Assembly (NCBI GenBank): GCA_000310025.1
Contig: FN647938.1
Location: 71,798 to 135,797, forward strand
Direction: 5' to 3'
Length of the DNA: 64,000 bases
DNA from: Ectocarpus siliculosus
Lineage: Eukaryota > Sar > Phaeophyceae > Ectocarpales > Ectocarpaceae
Each line of letters begins with the position of its first letter. The stretch's first letter is position 1. Below, one piece after another: positions 39,001 to 48,800 of this stretch. The notes under the pieces were generated by a model. That model was not told the DNA's origin. It searched no databases and was given only the letters and a program-made list of their open reading frames with translations. The position numbers and the translations under genes are program-made.

Positions 39001-42000
39001 CGTGCCCCCGCATGACTTTGAGTTCGCTGGGTTTGTCGTTCAATTCGCTGGGGTTATTTGGAGAAAGAGTGCTGCAAGGCACAACTCGGTGGAACAACCG
39101 ATGGTGCAATGGTGTGATCTGAAAATTCCGTATGTTTCGTCGCATGTTGCAGGCGCACTCGCCGGGAGATGTGTATTGCATTTTCGCAGAGATCAGCGCC
39201 TTGGTTTCGAGATGAAGAAATGGAATAAACATGGAACAAATGATCTTGCAAGTATTCACGACTTGATCGCATGAAGGTCTCCGGAATGTCTGTCATTGGC
39301 ACACGGTTGGATTCCGATGCCGTTTGCGGTCTCTGAACTACTGGTGAGCACCACCGGCACGTGGTGTGTATGACGTTGTCGCACGAAAGGACTAGACTAC
39401 ACCGCACGCAGTGAAAAAACTAAAGTGCCAGGAAAACGTTGTTTATCTAGATGCCGAAGACTTCTTTCGATTTTATCTGCAAACCTTGGTATCTGCAAAC
39501 CTTGTACACTTCGTACTCCATTCCTTGTCTACGTGCGAACATGTCTGTCGACCAAAGCACGGGATACCGACGCCAAACCTAAGGCTCTTGCCACATAGGT
39601 TTCGGGTTAAAAACGACACACAACGAGCGATACACGAGCCGTGGCTAATCGCAACAACACTGACAGTAGTTACAAGCGAATGGGGGCTAAAGGGGGGGGG
39701 GCTAAAAACTCACTACCGCAGGTGACACCGCCGGCGCCCACCAACAGTTGCCCGACAAGCACTCTTCACCGCATATCCCGGAGGACGCTTCAGACTCTAA
39801 AGACACACGCTTTCAGAAATAGCGCGGAATAAAAGACCTACAATATTGTGATTCAGTAACTTGCACTTTATCTCGCAAGGATGAAAACGATCGTACTTCG
39901 ACCGCTACATGATACAGATGGGTGGTAAACAAGTACACAACACAAACGCCCCACACTATAATACCACTGCTATCGGGAAGACACAACAGGTAAACGACGG
40001 AGTAAAACATTTTCATGACGGACGGGAAGATGATGCGCTACGATCAGTCTGCCTGCCAAAAAATATGTCAAGGGACCCTTACACGAGTCGATCCCTGTTT
40101 CCTCCGCCCGAAACACTCGCAACAACAACAAAAAACGGTCACGAGCACCAGTTCATATCCTTCCGTGTCCTTTTTCCGAACTTCGAGGCCTCCCGTTCAG
40201 CCCGTGCGGCCCTAGCGTGCCTCGCCGGGTTCTCGAAGCATCCCTTGCACATCAAAACCCCCCCGCCCCCCTCCCGCCCTGCACCGCAGAACGCCTCGCA
40301 GGCACACCCTTCTCTTGTCGTTTTCTTGCATCCGGGGTACATGCACTTGCGTTTTGTCTTAATGTGAACGCTCCCCCAAACGTCCTTCGGGGGTTCCGTA
40401 TCTTTGACCTGTCTCCCCCCCTTGTTGAGGCTACCAACACCGCACCTCCCCATGAGCTCCGTCGACATCTGTTCGTCCCAGTCCGACCTCTCAAGATTGG
40501 CCAACCTGCGGAGCTCCTTCACCACTCCCTCCAACTCCATCGACGACTCAAGGTCTAGGTCTCCTCTCTCGAGCCTCTCCTTCGCTTCACCGTCCCAGAA
40601 GGCTACCAAAGCCTTGAACATCACGAAAATGTTGGTGAACGTCTGCTCAATCTTGGCCTCCATCACTCGCCGCCAGTAGTTCGTGCACGCCTTGTGGTCA
40701 TGGGCGTGGGAACCATTCTGTTGGTCGGCCGTATCTACTCCCCCCATGTTGGCCACGTAATCCTTACGCATCCACGGCTGCTGTAGCTCCATGGGTTTCC
40801 CCTTCTGCCCAGCTTTGCGCAGGCTGGACACGCACGAAAAGGGGCAGGCAGGCGGGGGGCAGGCGGAACACATGGGTCAGGCACCACACTTGCGGCTGCG
40901 GCGACGACGAACTGGATGGAGGTCGTCGGACGTAGCAACCTATTTTTACCCCGGCGTAGCATCAGCCCCTGTCAACACTACAATGCTCAAGCCCCAAGCA
41001 CGTTCCCGGTCGGTGAGAACAGCCTGTGTGACGAACCGAATACTAAAGGCATGAACCCGAGCCGCTGCATTTTGGCAACACCAAACTTTGAACTCCATCA
41101 ACCTTTGCACGAACNNNNNNNNNNNNNNNNNNNNNNNNNNNNNNNNNNNNNNNNNNNNNNNNNNNNNNNNNNNNNNNNNNNNNNNNNNNNNNNNNNNNNN
41201 NNNNNNNNNNNNNNGGCGGCCCTTGTTCTACCGAGGCAAACCTGCAGACCCGCGGACATCGCACTAAACCCGCAGTGGCCATCCGGCTTTACGGTATACA
41301 CACCAGCGCGGTCGGGCAAGACCATAACCCTCCCACCTCTTGTCAATTCTGTGCTGCAAATGATGCGCGACGCAGATCCATCGATGTGCTGCTGTACCCG
41401 TTGGCCCAACGCAGCCGGCTGGGGAGCTAGCTCCTGTTCCTTGCGAACGTGATACACAGGAACCCCGTCCATAGCGCTCGTGCGAAAAATCGCAACAAGC
41501 AGGAGGAAAAACAGCATCATTATCGCGTTTCTGCGTGCTGGACTGAGGTCCACAGCAGCACAGCAGCAGCGCGGGATGCAGGGTGCTGCGGAGCATTGCA
41601 ACTCCCAGGCTTTCAATTTTCTGTATAGGGGACGTGCTGTTTCTGTCCCCGGTCGTTACTTTGTTTCTTTTCGAGCGGTCTAGTCGTACCGTCGAGCCGT
41701 CGTCGACGCAGGTATCCACAGCTCAATTCGGTTCGAAAGTTGTCGCATATAAGAGTTATCGTGCCTGCTAACATGCCCGATTCGGGGGTGTAGTCACGTA
41801 ACTGCGTTGATATGTACATGTTATCCACAAGGCGCGGCCGGAGCAGCGATGACGAGATGCACGGTGAGACAAGGGAAAGCGAACTCTTGGACGTTGAGCT
41901 CACTGCCACCGTTCAGCAGCAAAACTCACCTTGGCATGCCACCCTCGTCCTCGCCGTCGTAGTCCTCGGTTAAGCAATGTCGGCTGAGGCTCCTGTTACG

Positions 42001-42357
42001 CTCCCGGTGCTGGTTTCGGCCACGATAGCAGCGGTACTCGTCCGGGCACCGCCTTGGGCTACCACCACCGGAGTTGAAGCTGGACCTCCTACTCCTCTTT
42101 CTCGGGCGACTCTCGCCGTGATGGTGACGATAGTTGTTGTGACTGCCGCCGTATCGGTGTTGGCTTCGGCTGGTGGCGTCACGTTGGCGGTCGTCGCTGA
42201 ACCTCGGCCTTCTGCTCTCAGCAAGACGACGACCTTCGCGACTATCGCGACTGCCAGCCCAGGGCCTCGAGCTCGATCTTGAATCAGAGACAAACGAATC
42301 AAATGAAGCTCCTGACATCGATCTCCCTCGCCTGTCGTGGTTGTAGACGTCCGACAT
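36099..42357 (-). CDS. Arg/Ser-rich protein gene, fragmentary, with a piggyBac copy in its intron
   Basis: Exon 1 (42357-41930, ATG 42357) encodes a disordered Arg/Ser/Asp-rich protein: MSDVYNHDRRGRSMSG, SRSSSRPWAGSRDSREGRR, ESRPRKRSRRSSFNSGGG, ending DYDGEDEGGMPR. It ends at a consensus donor in phase 2. The next frame with a matching phase is 36330-36099 (GCLQVELVQQLLPSAQACERLL... ending FLVRSA-stop), beyond the piggyBac copy at 36663-41801. Joining them is inference from phase, strand and order. SR-like composition suggests an RNA-processing role, but no RRM or kinase domain is visible. The second exon might end earlier (CTACAG/gtggag at about 36245) and continue into 36058 or the RING gene. 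I do not recognise a family. Confidence 0.4.
37618..38872 (+). CDS. Unknown accessory protein of the piggyBac element (copy 1)
   Basis: Two exons: 37618-37977 (120 codons from caccATGG, an ideal start context) and 38729-38872, joined in phase 0 by gtaagt...gcag, giving 167 residues. It starts MDPEDIAQFWEAKAAEWDP and contains CCHGDNEPQPLPDIRDLAARR and CGYHHSRWIGDVDFSKAAE. The second exon reads ASFDVSTRLNARGRGVQITRRD and ends AEALS. There are Cys and His residues but no standard zinc motif. I do not recognise a family. It faces the transposase (convergent). A further ATG frame at 38900-39274 has no support beyond length. Confidence 0.6.
40139..40823 (-). CDS. piggyBac transposase, C-terminal exon (copy 1)
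   Basis: The exon opens at a strong acceptor (cctgcccctttttcgtgcgtgtccag type) and reads LRKAGQKGKPMEL, then YVANMGGVDTADQQN, the hallmark of the piggyBac DDE family with the last catalytic Asp in MGGVD. A helical NYWRRVMEAKIEQTF follows, then a Cys-rich end (CMYPGCKK, CACEAFCG, VLMCKGC) like the C-terminal cysteine-rich domain that binds inverted repeats in piggyBac. It ends at a stop at 40139. Confidence 0.85.
40941..41114 (-). pseudogene. Partial piggyBac DDE-core segment beside the gap (copy 1 only)
   Basis: Read on the minus strand from the gap edge, the frame gives MEFKVWCCQNAAARVHAFSI, similar to the G(I/F)KVW...GY...F.I strand of piggyBac transposases. It then breaks up toward 40941. 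This DNA is absent from copy 2. Identification rests on one short motif. Confidence 0.4.
41115..41214. other. Assembly gap (100 N)
   Basis: 100 N inside piggyBac copy 1, between the DDE-core fragment and the OTU fragment. By comparison with copy 2, several kb should be missing. Confidence 1.
41215..41472 (-). CDS. OTU-like protease N-terminus, truncated by gap (copy 1)
   Basis: Identical in frame to the start of the copy 2 protein: MDGVPVYHVRKEQELAPQ through the nucleophile motif KPDGHCGFSAMSAG to GRTRAA, where the gap begins. See the copy 2 entry for the domain. Confidence 0.8.
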
Positions 42358-43267
42358 TGGTTGGTAAGACCTTGATTGATCAGTACACACTGCGACGCAC
42401 AAAGGGAGAAGTCTGAGGTTCAGCTGCCACCACCAACCCACCACCTTGGAGATTTCAAGGAGCACAGCTAGCAATACTGCGGTCTACAGTCGTAGATGCA
42501 TACGCGTATCCAGGCATCGAATACAATAGGCTATAATGATGCCGGGAGTACTACTGTTGCAAAACTACACGAGTAATATCGTACGTACAATCGTACTTGA
42601 AGGTTTCATGTACCACACTATACGCTTGGCCAAGTACCAAGGATCGTTCGCGCCTAACTTACAAGTTCCCAACAGGCTTTGCGCCCCTCCGCCGCGGGAT
42701 ATTGTTTGTTCTTTTTATAAAAATACATGAACATACAGAAAGACTACCCGCTGACATGTTCGAGATATAACCACAGCAATGCTCTTTGATTTCTAGCGCG
42801 TGGATGAAGAGGTTGTTTCAAGGCTAGACGACAGCGGCATGTCTGCCGATAGCCAATAACAAGCAGGCTACGTGTGCACCAGTATCGCAGTCGATGACGC
42901 CGCGGGCGTTTATCTCATTCGTGCGTGTATACACTACAGTAGGGTTAGGAATTTATTGAACGTGCACACACCCACAGGGATGCACCAGCACTACAGAGTG
43001 TATGCATAAGATAGCAGAATATGTCTCGAGGATAGAAACCACGCACTTGGCCGTCATTGTTGCGGTTCGAAGACCAAAGCTGAAAGGGCCGTTGGCTGAT
43101 GACTGATGACGCAGGCGGCAGAACGTTCTTCGAGACTTGAAGCCCAAAATCTACACTGCCACCAAGCAGGCCTTGGGAGTGGGCCATACGCCCCTCACAC
43201 CTACCCGGCTCGTAGCACACGACACCCCTACGTACGAGTGCTGTTTGCCGTTGTCGTCTACTACGTA
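42358..43267. other. Intergenic, no gene recognised
   Basis: This stretch between the Arg/Ser-rich gene start and the LTR element shows no family-like frame. It should contain the promoter of the Arg/Ser-rich gene at its left end. Confidence 0.5.
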
Positions 43268-43272
43268 GACTG

Positions 43273-43636
43273 TGTTCGTGAGGTGGATTATGCCATCCTT
43301 ACGAAGGCTACTGCGGTAGTACTCATGTGTGGTTTGAGCTATGCAGGTGCGCAAGTGCGTGACCGTCCATCGGTCATTTGGATCTTCGGGGTATCTCCGG
43401 TAGTAGGATCTTTGGCAAGTTGTCGCGCATTCCTTGCTGCCATGTATTCCGAGTTCCGAATGCGTCTTGTGACTGTTGCTCGCGTGCCTCGGTGTTTGTG
43501 ATGCACCTGGGTGCCCACTCTCTTCCGTTGCTTGTGTCTACGAGGACGACCAATAAAACGACTTTACCATCTCTTCACATTGTCAAACGGGACAGCCGTG
43601 CTCATCCAGCAGCACTCGGCTTGGGGCCAATCAACA
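43273..43636 (+). repeat. Left LTR
   Basis: 364 bp, TG...CA ends, same length as the right LTR and with no difference seen by eye. It contains AATAAA (ccaataaaacg), a likely polyadenylation signal. Confidence 0.95.
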
Positions 43637-43686
43637 CTCTAGAGTTCTTGTGGCGTTAACGTCATAGTCTAGTGCGGTATACACAC

Positions 43687-45003
43687 ATGTCTTCGAACGA
43701 CTCTGTGAACTCTGGCGCGGGCGAGGCTGGCCCGACTCATGAGGAGCTTAGGACGGCCATCGACGACGCCGTGGGCGACGCCAGCACCAGAATGGAGAAG
43801 ATGGTGACGGAGAAACTGGAAGGCATCATGAACACCTTGTCCCGGTTAGTGCCCGGGACACCGCCCGCCGGAAGTGCGACCGCAGCGGGCGGCGGGGGGG
43901 AGTCACAGGGGAGGACGCACGCCTTCCCTGGCGCGGGTCAGCTAGACCAAGCGCCGAATACTGGACGAGGGCTCGAGGGAGCGAGAGGACTGCGAGGCCC
44001 GGAACCACGAGAGCCTACACCACACGGTGCTATCTCGCGAGAGGGAATCAGCAGAGAGGAGCAAGCTTCACGGTATGCTTTCAGCTCGCATGCCCGTATC
44101 CCACGACTGAAACAGTTGGACTTCAACGGAGACGAGAAAAACTGGCTGATGTTCCGAAACGATTTCATTACGCAGGTTCAGACTTGTGGGATGGGTCGCG
44201 CCTTGAGCGACAGCAGAGACATTGAGGTCCTAGGCGTAGACGATGATGGCATGATAGAGCAAGGAGTGGAAGTAGGGGAGATAGCCATGTACCGGGATTT
44301 GTGGGGGATGCTGACCGGAGCGATATCCAACAACTCCACAAAAATGCTGGTGTACGATCGAAAGGGGCCCTCGGCAGCGTGGCGTGCGTTAGAAGAAACA
44401 TTCACCCCCTTGACCGGCGGCGAGCAGATCTCGCTGATCGGAAAGTTTTATAATGCCCAACAAGGGAAGAACCAGGAACCCCGAGTGTTTTTCCAGGAGT
44501 TCAAGTCCGTAGTGACTAACCTAGAGTTGGCATTCGACCAGCCCATCCCAAAAATGCTCGTGTATGCACGGTTCCTCGATGCGCTTTCCCCGGAATTTGA
44601 GATTCAAAAGCAACAGCTGCTCGCCCAGAAAACACTCGATGAAGAAGAGATTTTGAGAGTGCTTCGCACACGGGCTGGGCAACTGAAAGCGGAGGAAAAG
44701 AAGGGGAAGAGTGATCGGCGAGCGAACCATCATGCGTTCGTAGCAGTAGAGGGGAAGGGGGGAGGAAAGAGACGTCCGAAACAAAACCGAGGTTACGAAG
44801 AGGCGAATTTAGCTAGCGACAAGAGAGTCAAGTGCTACATCTGTGATGGTGGCCACTATGCGAGTGCATGCCCAGAGAAGCTTTGCCAGAGGTGCGGAAA
44901 AAAGGGGCACAACGCGAAAAACTGCCCATCGAGAACTGAAACTGCAGTCGCCGCGATTGGAGGCGGTGGTGTCGAGTTGGACGTCGCATACGAAGCACTC
45001 TGA
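43687..45003 (+). CDS. gag: Gag polyprotein, Ty1/copia type (UBN2-like), two zinc knuckles
   Basis: 438 residues from ATG 43687, the first in frame. The order is: a short helical head (EELRTAIDDAVGDASTRMEK), a Gly/Pro-rich linker, the copia-type gag core (FNGDEKNWLMFRNDFITQV, AAWRALEETFTPLT, QEPRVFFQEFKSVV, RFLDALSPEFEIQKQQLL), a basic stretch, then CYICDGGHYASAC (from residue about 383) and CQRCGKKGHNAKNC (about 400). Gag forms the virus-like particle and packages element RNA. The frame is intact, with no stop or shift, which fits a young insertion. It would need a partner element's reverse transcriptase and integrase in trans. Confidence 0.92.
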   Translation: MSSNDSVNSGAGEAGPTHEELRTAIDDAVGDASTRMEKMVTEKLEGIMNTLSRLVPGTPPAGSATAAGGGGESQGRTHAFPGAGQLDQAPNTGRGLEGARGLRGPEPREPTPHGAISREGISREEQASRYAFSSHARIPRLKQLDFNGDEKNWLMFRNDFITQVQTCGMGRALSDSRDIEVLGVDDDGMIEQGVEVGEIAMYRDLWGMLTGAISNNSTKMLVYDRKGPSAAWRALEETFTPLTGGEQISLIGKFYNAQQGKNQEPRVFFQEFKSVVTNLELAFDQPIPKMLVYARFLDALSPEFEIQKQQLLAQKTLDEEEILRVLRTRAGQLKAEEKKGKSDRRANHHAFVAVEGKGGGKRRPKQNRGYEEANLASDKRVKCYICDGGHYASACPEKLCQRCGKKGHNAKNCPSRTETAVAAIGGGGVELDVAYEAL

Positions 45004-45554
45004 TGTTGTCTAGTTCTGTTTTCCCAGCGGTGCATCAACGCCCGTTCGCTTTCGTGCCTTGCGTGCAATTCGGCTCGTCGGCATTTCCCCCTAAAGAGCC
45101 GATTTTGATGATACGACTGACGAAAGTACAAAGGGGAATTTTTTCTGGCCTGTTACTTTTCCGCCGTTCGCTCGTTGTTTTTTTCTTGTGTGTTCGATCG
45201 GGATACGAACGCAGTCCACGAAACTCGATGTTGCCTGTCCGGTATACCATGCGCATCTCAGTAACTAACCGCGTAGGTTGAGCCATGATGAGGCTTATTG
45301 CACGATGGAATACTGAGGATGGTGTGGCATTCCGTTGTCGTCTCACTTTGAGGAATGGTGATCCGCAGGGCACTGCGGTCACACCAATTTGATTGATGAT
45401 GTTCGGAATTATTTTGCCTGAAATCAGGGAGGGCTGATGAACGACGCCTTTTTCCGTGATAGATGGCTACCAGCGTCTCTCATATTAGCAGGTACCGGCA
45501 GGCTGGTTGATGAACTGTTTGTGATTGATATGCTGCTTCGATCGTCCTCTGATG

Positions 45555-46025
45555 TGTAGGCTGAGAGGGGGCACCCTCCCCTAACATGTGGTTGATTGCC
45601 CTTTTATATGATCTTTCATTGATGTACAGACCGAGGGGGGCACCCCTCACTGTCATGTGATCGACAATGGTGATCGGGGTTGGTTGCAGACGCGCCCCGT
45701 TGCTAACAGCAGCTGGATACAGCAGTAGGGATCCTGTTGCTGGGAGGGAGTTACTTGTGAAGGAGTAGCAAAAAAATGTCTAGGTCCAGTGTCTCTCGAA
45801 GCGGGGTACCGTTGTGGTTGAGATACTGCTTGATCTTCCTCTTGGTTGATCGCCCTCTATAAAAATGTCATTTAGCGATGTAGCGTTAGGTTTTACGTTT
45901 TTCCGCTGCAATTTGGCATTGGTGCTTGTGGCCTTAGGCGCGCCGCGGTGCTGACAGCAACTCGATACAGTAGGGATCCTGTTGGCTGGGAGGGGACTAC
46001 TTGAAAAGGTGTAGTACAAATGCCT
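45555..46025. repeat. Imperfect sub-repeats in the gag-element 3' region
   Basis: Motifs recur: gagggggcaccctcccct / gaggggggcacccctcac (45568, 45632) and acagtagggatcctgttg...ctgggaggg (about 45719 and 45967). The larger pair has a spacing near 250 bp. Confidence 0.7.
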
Positions 46026-46243
46026 GACAGTTGTAGACGTGTAGGTTTGCAACTTTGTGACTGCTGTGTTGATTGTGGTGACAGTTCAATCAGCAGGATG
46101 ACCCGTGGGGGCGGAGGGTTTTGATCCGGTGGCCGGGTTTCCCTTCGTTTGTTTTATTTTGTTTATTTTTGGAGTTTTTCTATGAGTACCCTGAGCGCTT
46201 TGGTTTTGAGAACATTCGTTATGATGTACAGAATCAGGGAGGG

Positions 46244-46607
46244 TGTTCGTGAGGTGGATTATGCCATCCTTACGAAGGCTACTGCGGTAGTACTCATGTG
46301 TGGTTTGAGCTATGCAGGTGCGCAAGTGCGTGACCGTCCATCGGTCATTTGGATCTTCGGGGTATCTCCGGTAGTAGGATCTTTGGCAAGTTGTCGCGCA
46401 TTCCTTGCTGCCATGTATTCCGAGTTCCGAATGCGTCTTGTGACTGTTGCTCGCGTGCCTCGGTGTTTGTGATGCACCTGGGTGCCCACTCTCTTCCGTT
46501 GCTTGTGTCTACGAGGACGACCAATAAAACGACTTTACCATCTCTTCACATTGTCAAACGGGACAGCCGTGCTCATCCAGCAGCACTCGGCTTGGGGCCA
46601 ATCAACA
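46244..46607 (+). repeat. Right LTR
   Basis: 364 bp, matching 43273-43636 without differences that I could see; preceded by a purine tract and followed by GACTG. Confidence 0.95.
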
Positions 46608-46612
46608 GACTG

Positions 46613-47192
46613 TACTAGAATCTGAATAGCGTAGACCGTAGACCACAAGTGCGCATGTATGTGGTACAACATGTGTAGTCTTTCGTACAGCGCAGTGTAC
46701 CGCCAGTAGGTCCCATTCGCAATATTCAGGAACAACGAGAGAGATTAGGCATCTCTGTCTAGCGCACACTCACATTGCCAGTAGATTGTAATTGGGGTGC
46801 ACGAGGGATACGGAGGGTCCGAGGATGGAGGCAATGGAGGACTGATGAGTCCACCCTAGTCGACGGCGAGTCGACCGACATTCGACCACAAATCGCAAAT
46901 TGTCCCGCGGGTGCCCTTCCTTGCAGTCTCTCTGCTGCCCTGTATGTGTGCGCGCGCCCTGGTCCTCTACCAAGCAGTAATATGACGTAATATTGTAGGC
47001 CGTTGAACCCTCTCACCTGCAACACGGCCCTGATGTTGGATAGATTCGGGATTGCCAAATTTTAAGCTAATGTACCATCATTTTGAGCGACACACGGACT
47101 AACTTGTCTCAAGTTTGAAGTTTGGCAAATCAGACACGCCTCTGTATGTAGCATTCAAATACGTAAAATGGACCGCACTATCGTGGAACATG
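46613..47192. other. Intergenic, nothing recognised
   Basis: Between the LTR element and the tRNA gene I see no supported gene or strong repeat. Confidence 0.5.
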
Positions 47193-47263
47193 ACACGTGT
47201 GGTGTAGTGGTAACATATAACCCTCCCACGGTTATGCCCGGAGTTCGATTCTCCGTACGTGTA
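47193..47263 (+). tRNA. tRNA-Gly (anticodon CCC)
   Basis: A complete cloverleaf can be folded by hand. The acceptor stem is acacgtg (47193-47199) with tacgtgt (47256-47262), 7 pairs including one G-T. The D arm is gtgt/acat. The anticodon stem taacc/ggtta is perfect, with loop ctcccac (anticodon CCC at 47225-47227). The T arm cggag/ctccg is perfect with loop ttcgatt. The discriminator is A. There is no intron. The D-loop region tggtgtagtggta is typical of eukaryotic tRNA-Gly. The A1-U72 first pair is unusual for glycine, so function needs checking. Confidence 0.88.
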
Positions 47264-47268
47264 TTTTT
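47264..47268 (+). terminator. Pol III T5 terminator of tRNA-Gly
   Basis: Five T residues follow the discriminator base directly. Confidence 0.85.
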
Positions 47269-48800
47269 CTTTCCGCGGCCACTTTTTTTTCCTACTCTGA
47301 GGGCATGTTTTTTCTCGAGCGTGGACAGTTCTTGTAGGTGTTGTCTTCACATTTCTAACTACTGCAACATTTTGCCAGTTGTTTTTTATGGGAGATATAT
47401 AACAGGGCTTTCGCCGTGAATACAATGGCGGAACTCTGGAAAAAAGTCTGCAGCGATCTTTGACTGATGTATAGCGTGCCTTCCTTGACAGTTCAGGTCG
47501 TTTCCTCGCGGGACTTCACGTCGGATTTCATGGATGGATGTTGTGGGTGCGGCATCTGCGAAACGGAGCTTCCCAACGTCCTTGATGCTACATGCAGTAT
47601 TTCCTATTTTGCGCAACCCTGGATTCATTTTAAATCAAAACAACAGCTGCTAGACGATACCAGAGTAGGTTTTAGTGGCGGGTTCTACATGTGTTTCGGA
47701 CGAAATTGAAACCTCCGCTGACTGTGTGGGAACTTGAAAACACCTCTGTCTGACGTACTGTAGACGCTCGCACTACTGATCCTCAAGAGCTACATGACTC
47801 TTTCCGGACTCTCACTACTGTGGAACCCCGTGGGTTTGTACCCACAGTTTCTTGTGTGTGTACATAGAGTGTAACTCGGCCTACGACAAGAGGATTTTGA
47901 GAAAACACTACATCCGTTGATCCGCAGATGTTCGTGAGGTCTCTGCATGCCGTGTTTAATCCTCTAAAAAAAGGAAACCTCTTTCGAAATATTTGTGGTA
48001 TTATTATTGCTCTTGGACTGCTGCTGTGCGGCTGCGGAGGTCCCAACCCAATCACCGCCTCCATCAAGCCATTCAGCTACACGCACGTTTTATTGCGAGA
48101 CGACGAAACTAACACCCCCAACAACAATGAACGCGGTGACATGCCCCCTTCTGTCGCCACATACTGCCATCTGCACAAGTATCATGCACTGGTAGCGTAA
48201 CGCATGCAGACAGACGTCTTTCATGCCACACAGCTCGCTAAATGATCCCAAATCAGGTGGGAAAAAAATGAGCGGCAGGATATACTGCGGTATTTATTAT
48301 TTACATCTCCAGTTTTGGCTACACCCAGAACGAAGACTACCCCTACGTCCCCTCCTTTCACTCCTCATGAAATAGATGCCCTCAGAACAACAACATATCG
48401 TCTGTGTGCTTGGTTCGTGTCGACCTCTGTTTCACATGACAATGCATCACATCTTAATCAAGTTGGATTCTTTGGCGGTACCGGTGTTCGCTTAATGCTG
48501 TACCCCGTTGGATCAAGCTAGCAGCACACGGTACACTTCAGCAGTGCTACTGCTGCGCTGGATCCACCGCTGCTCCTGCTATGGTTTTCTTCGCCGTAAA
48601 GGTCGTTCTGAACTCTGCACAATCGCTTCTCCTCCATACCCCACACAACGCAAAAAAAACGATAGAGTTATACTTGACTCGAGACACTGTACAAACGACA
48701 TTTCGGGATCCGAAACCGCGGTCGTGGTACAATCCTATCCCCGTGCTTCTCAAGATTGGTGGCTGTAGCAAGACAGCCGCTTGTGCATGGCCGAGGGCGA
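47269..48800. other. Intergenic, nothing recognised
   Basis: There is no family-like frame. The Rpb9 3' untranslated region should lie at the right end. Confidence 0.5.

Larger units (their letters stand above)
36663..41801. mobile_element. piggyBac-like element, copy 1 (ends clipped, internal gap)
   Basis: 36663-40940 is nearly identical to 54271-58548 of copy 2; the only differences I saw are single-base indels at about 37205 and 38035. 41215-41801 matches 61950-62536. The outermost bases of both inverted repeats and the flanking TTAA are missing: the left end starts at cgtgact and the right end stops at agtcacgtaa. Between 40941 and the 100-N gap lies 174 bp that copy 2 lacks. Confidence 0.9.
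43273..46607 (+). mobile_element. Gag-only LTR retrotransposon, non-autonomous
   Basis: Two 364-bp LTRs, each TGTTCG...CAACA, flank 2607 bp. The target duplication GACTG (43268-43272 and 46608-46612) is perfect, so this is one intact insertion. A purine-rich agggaggg just before the right LTR fits a polypurine tract. I could not assign a primer-binding site after the left LTR (ctctagagttcttg). Only gag is coded; 45004-46243 has no protease, integrase or RT. Confidence 0.95.

Noticed and set aside
38900-39274. 124-codon plus ATG frame in the piggyBac element (MEPEGWGGG...)
   Set aside because: No motif; lies just after the accessory gene's stop and is probably untranslated sequence. Identity between copies is not evidence because the whole element is duplicated.
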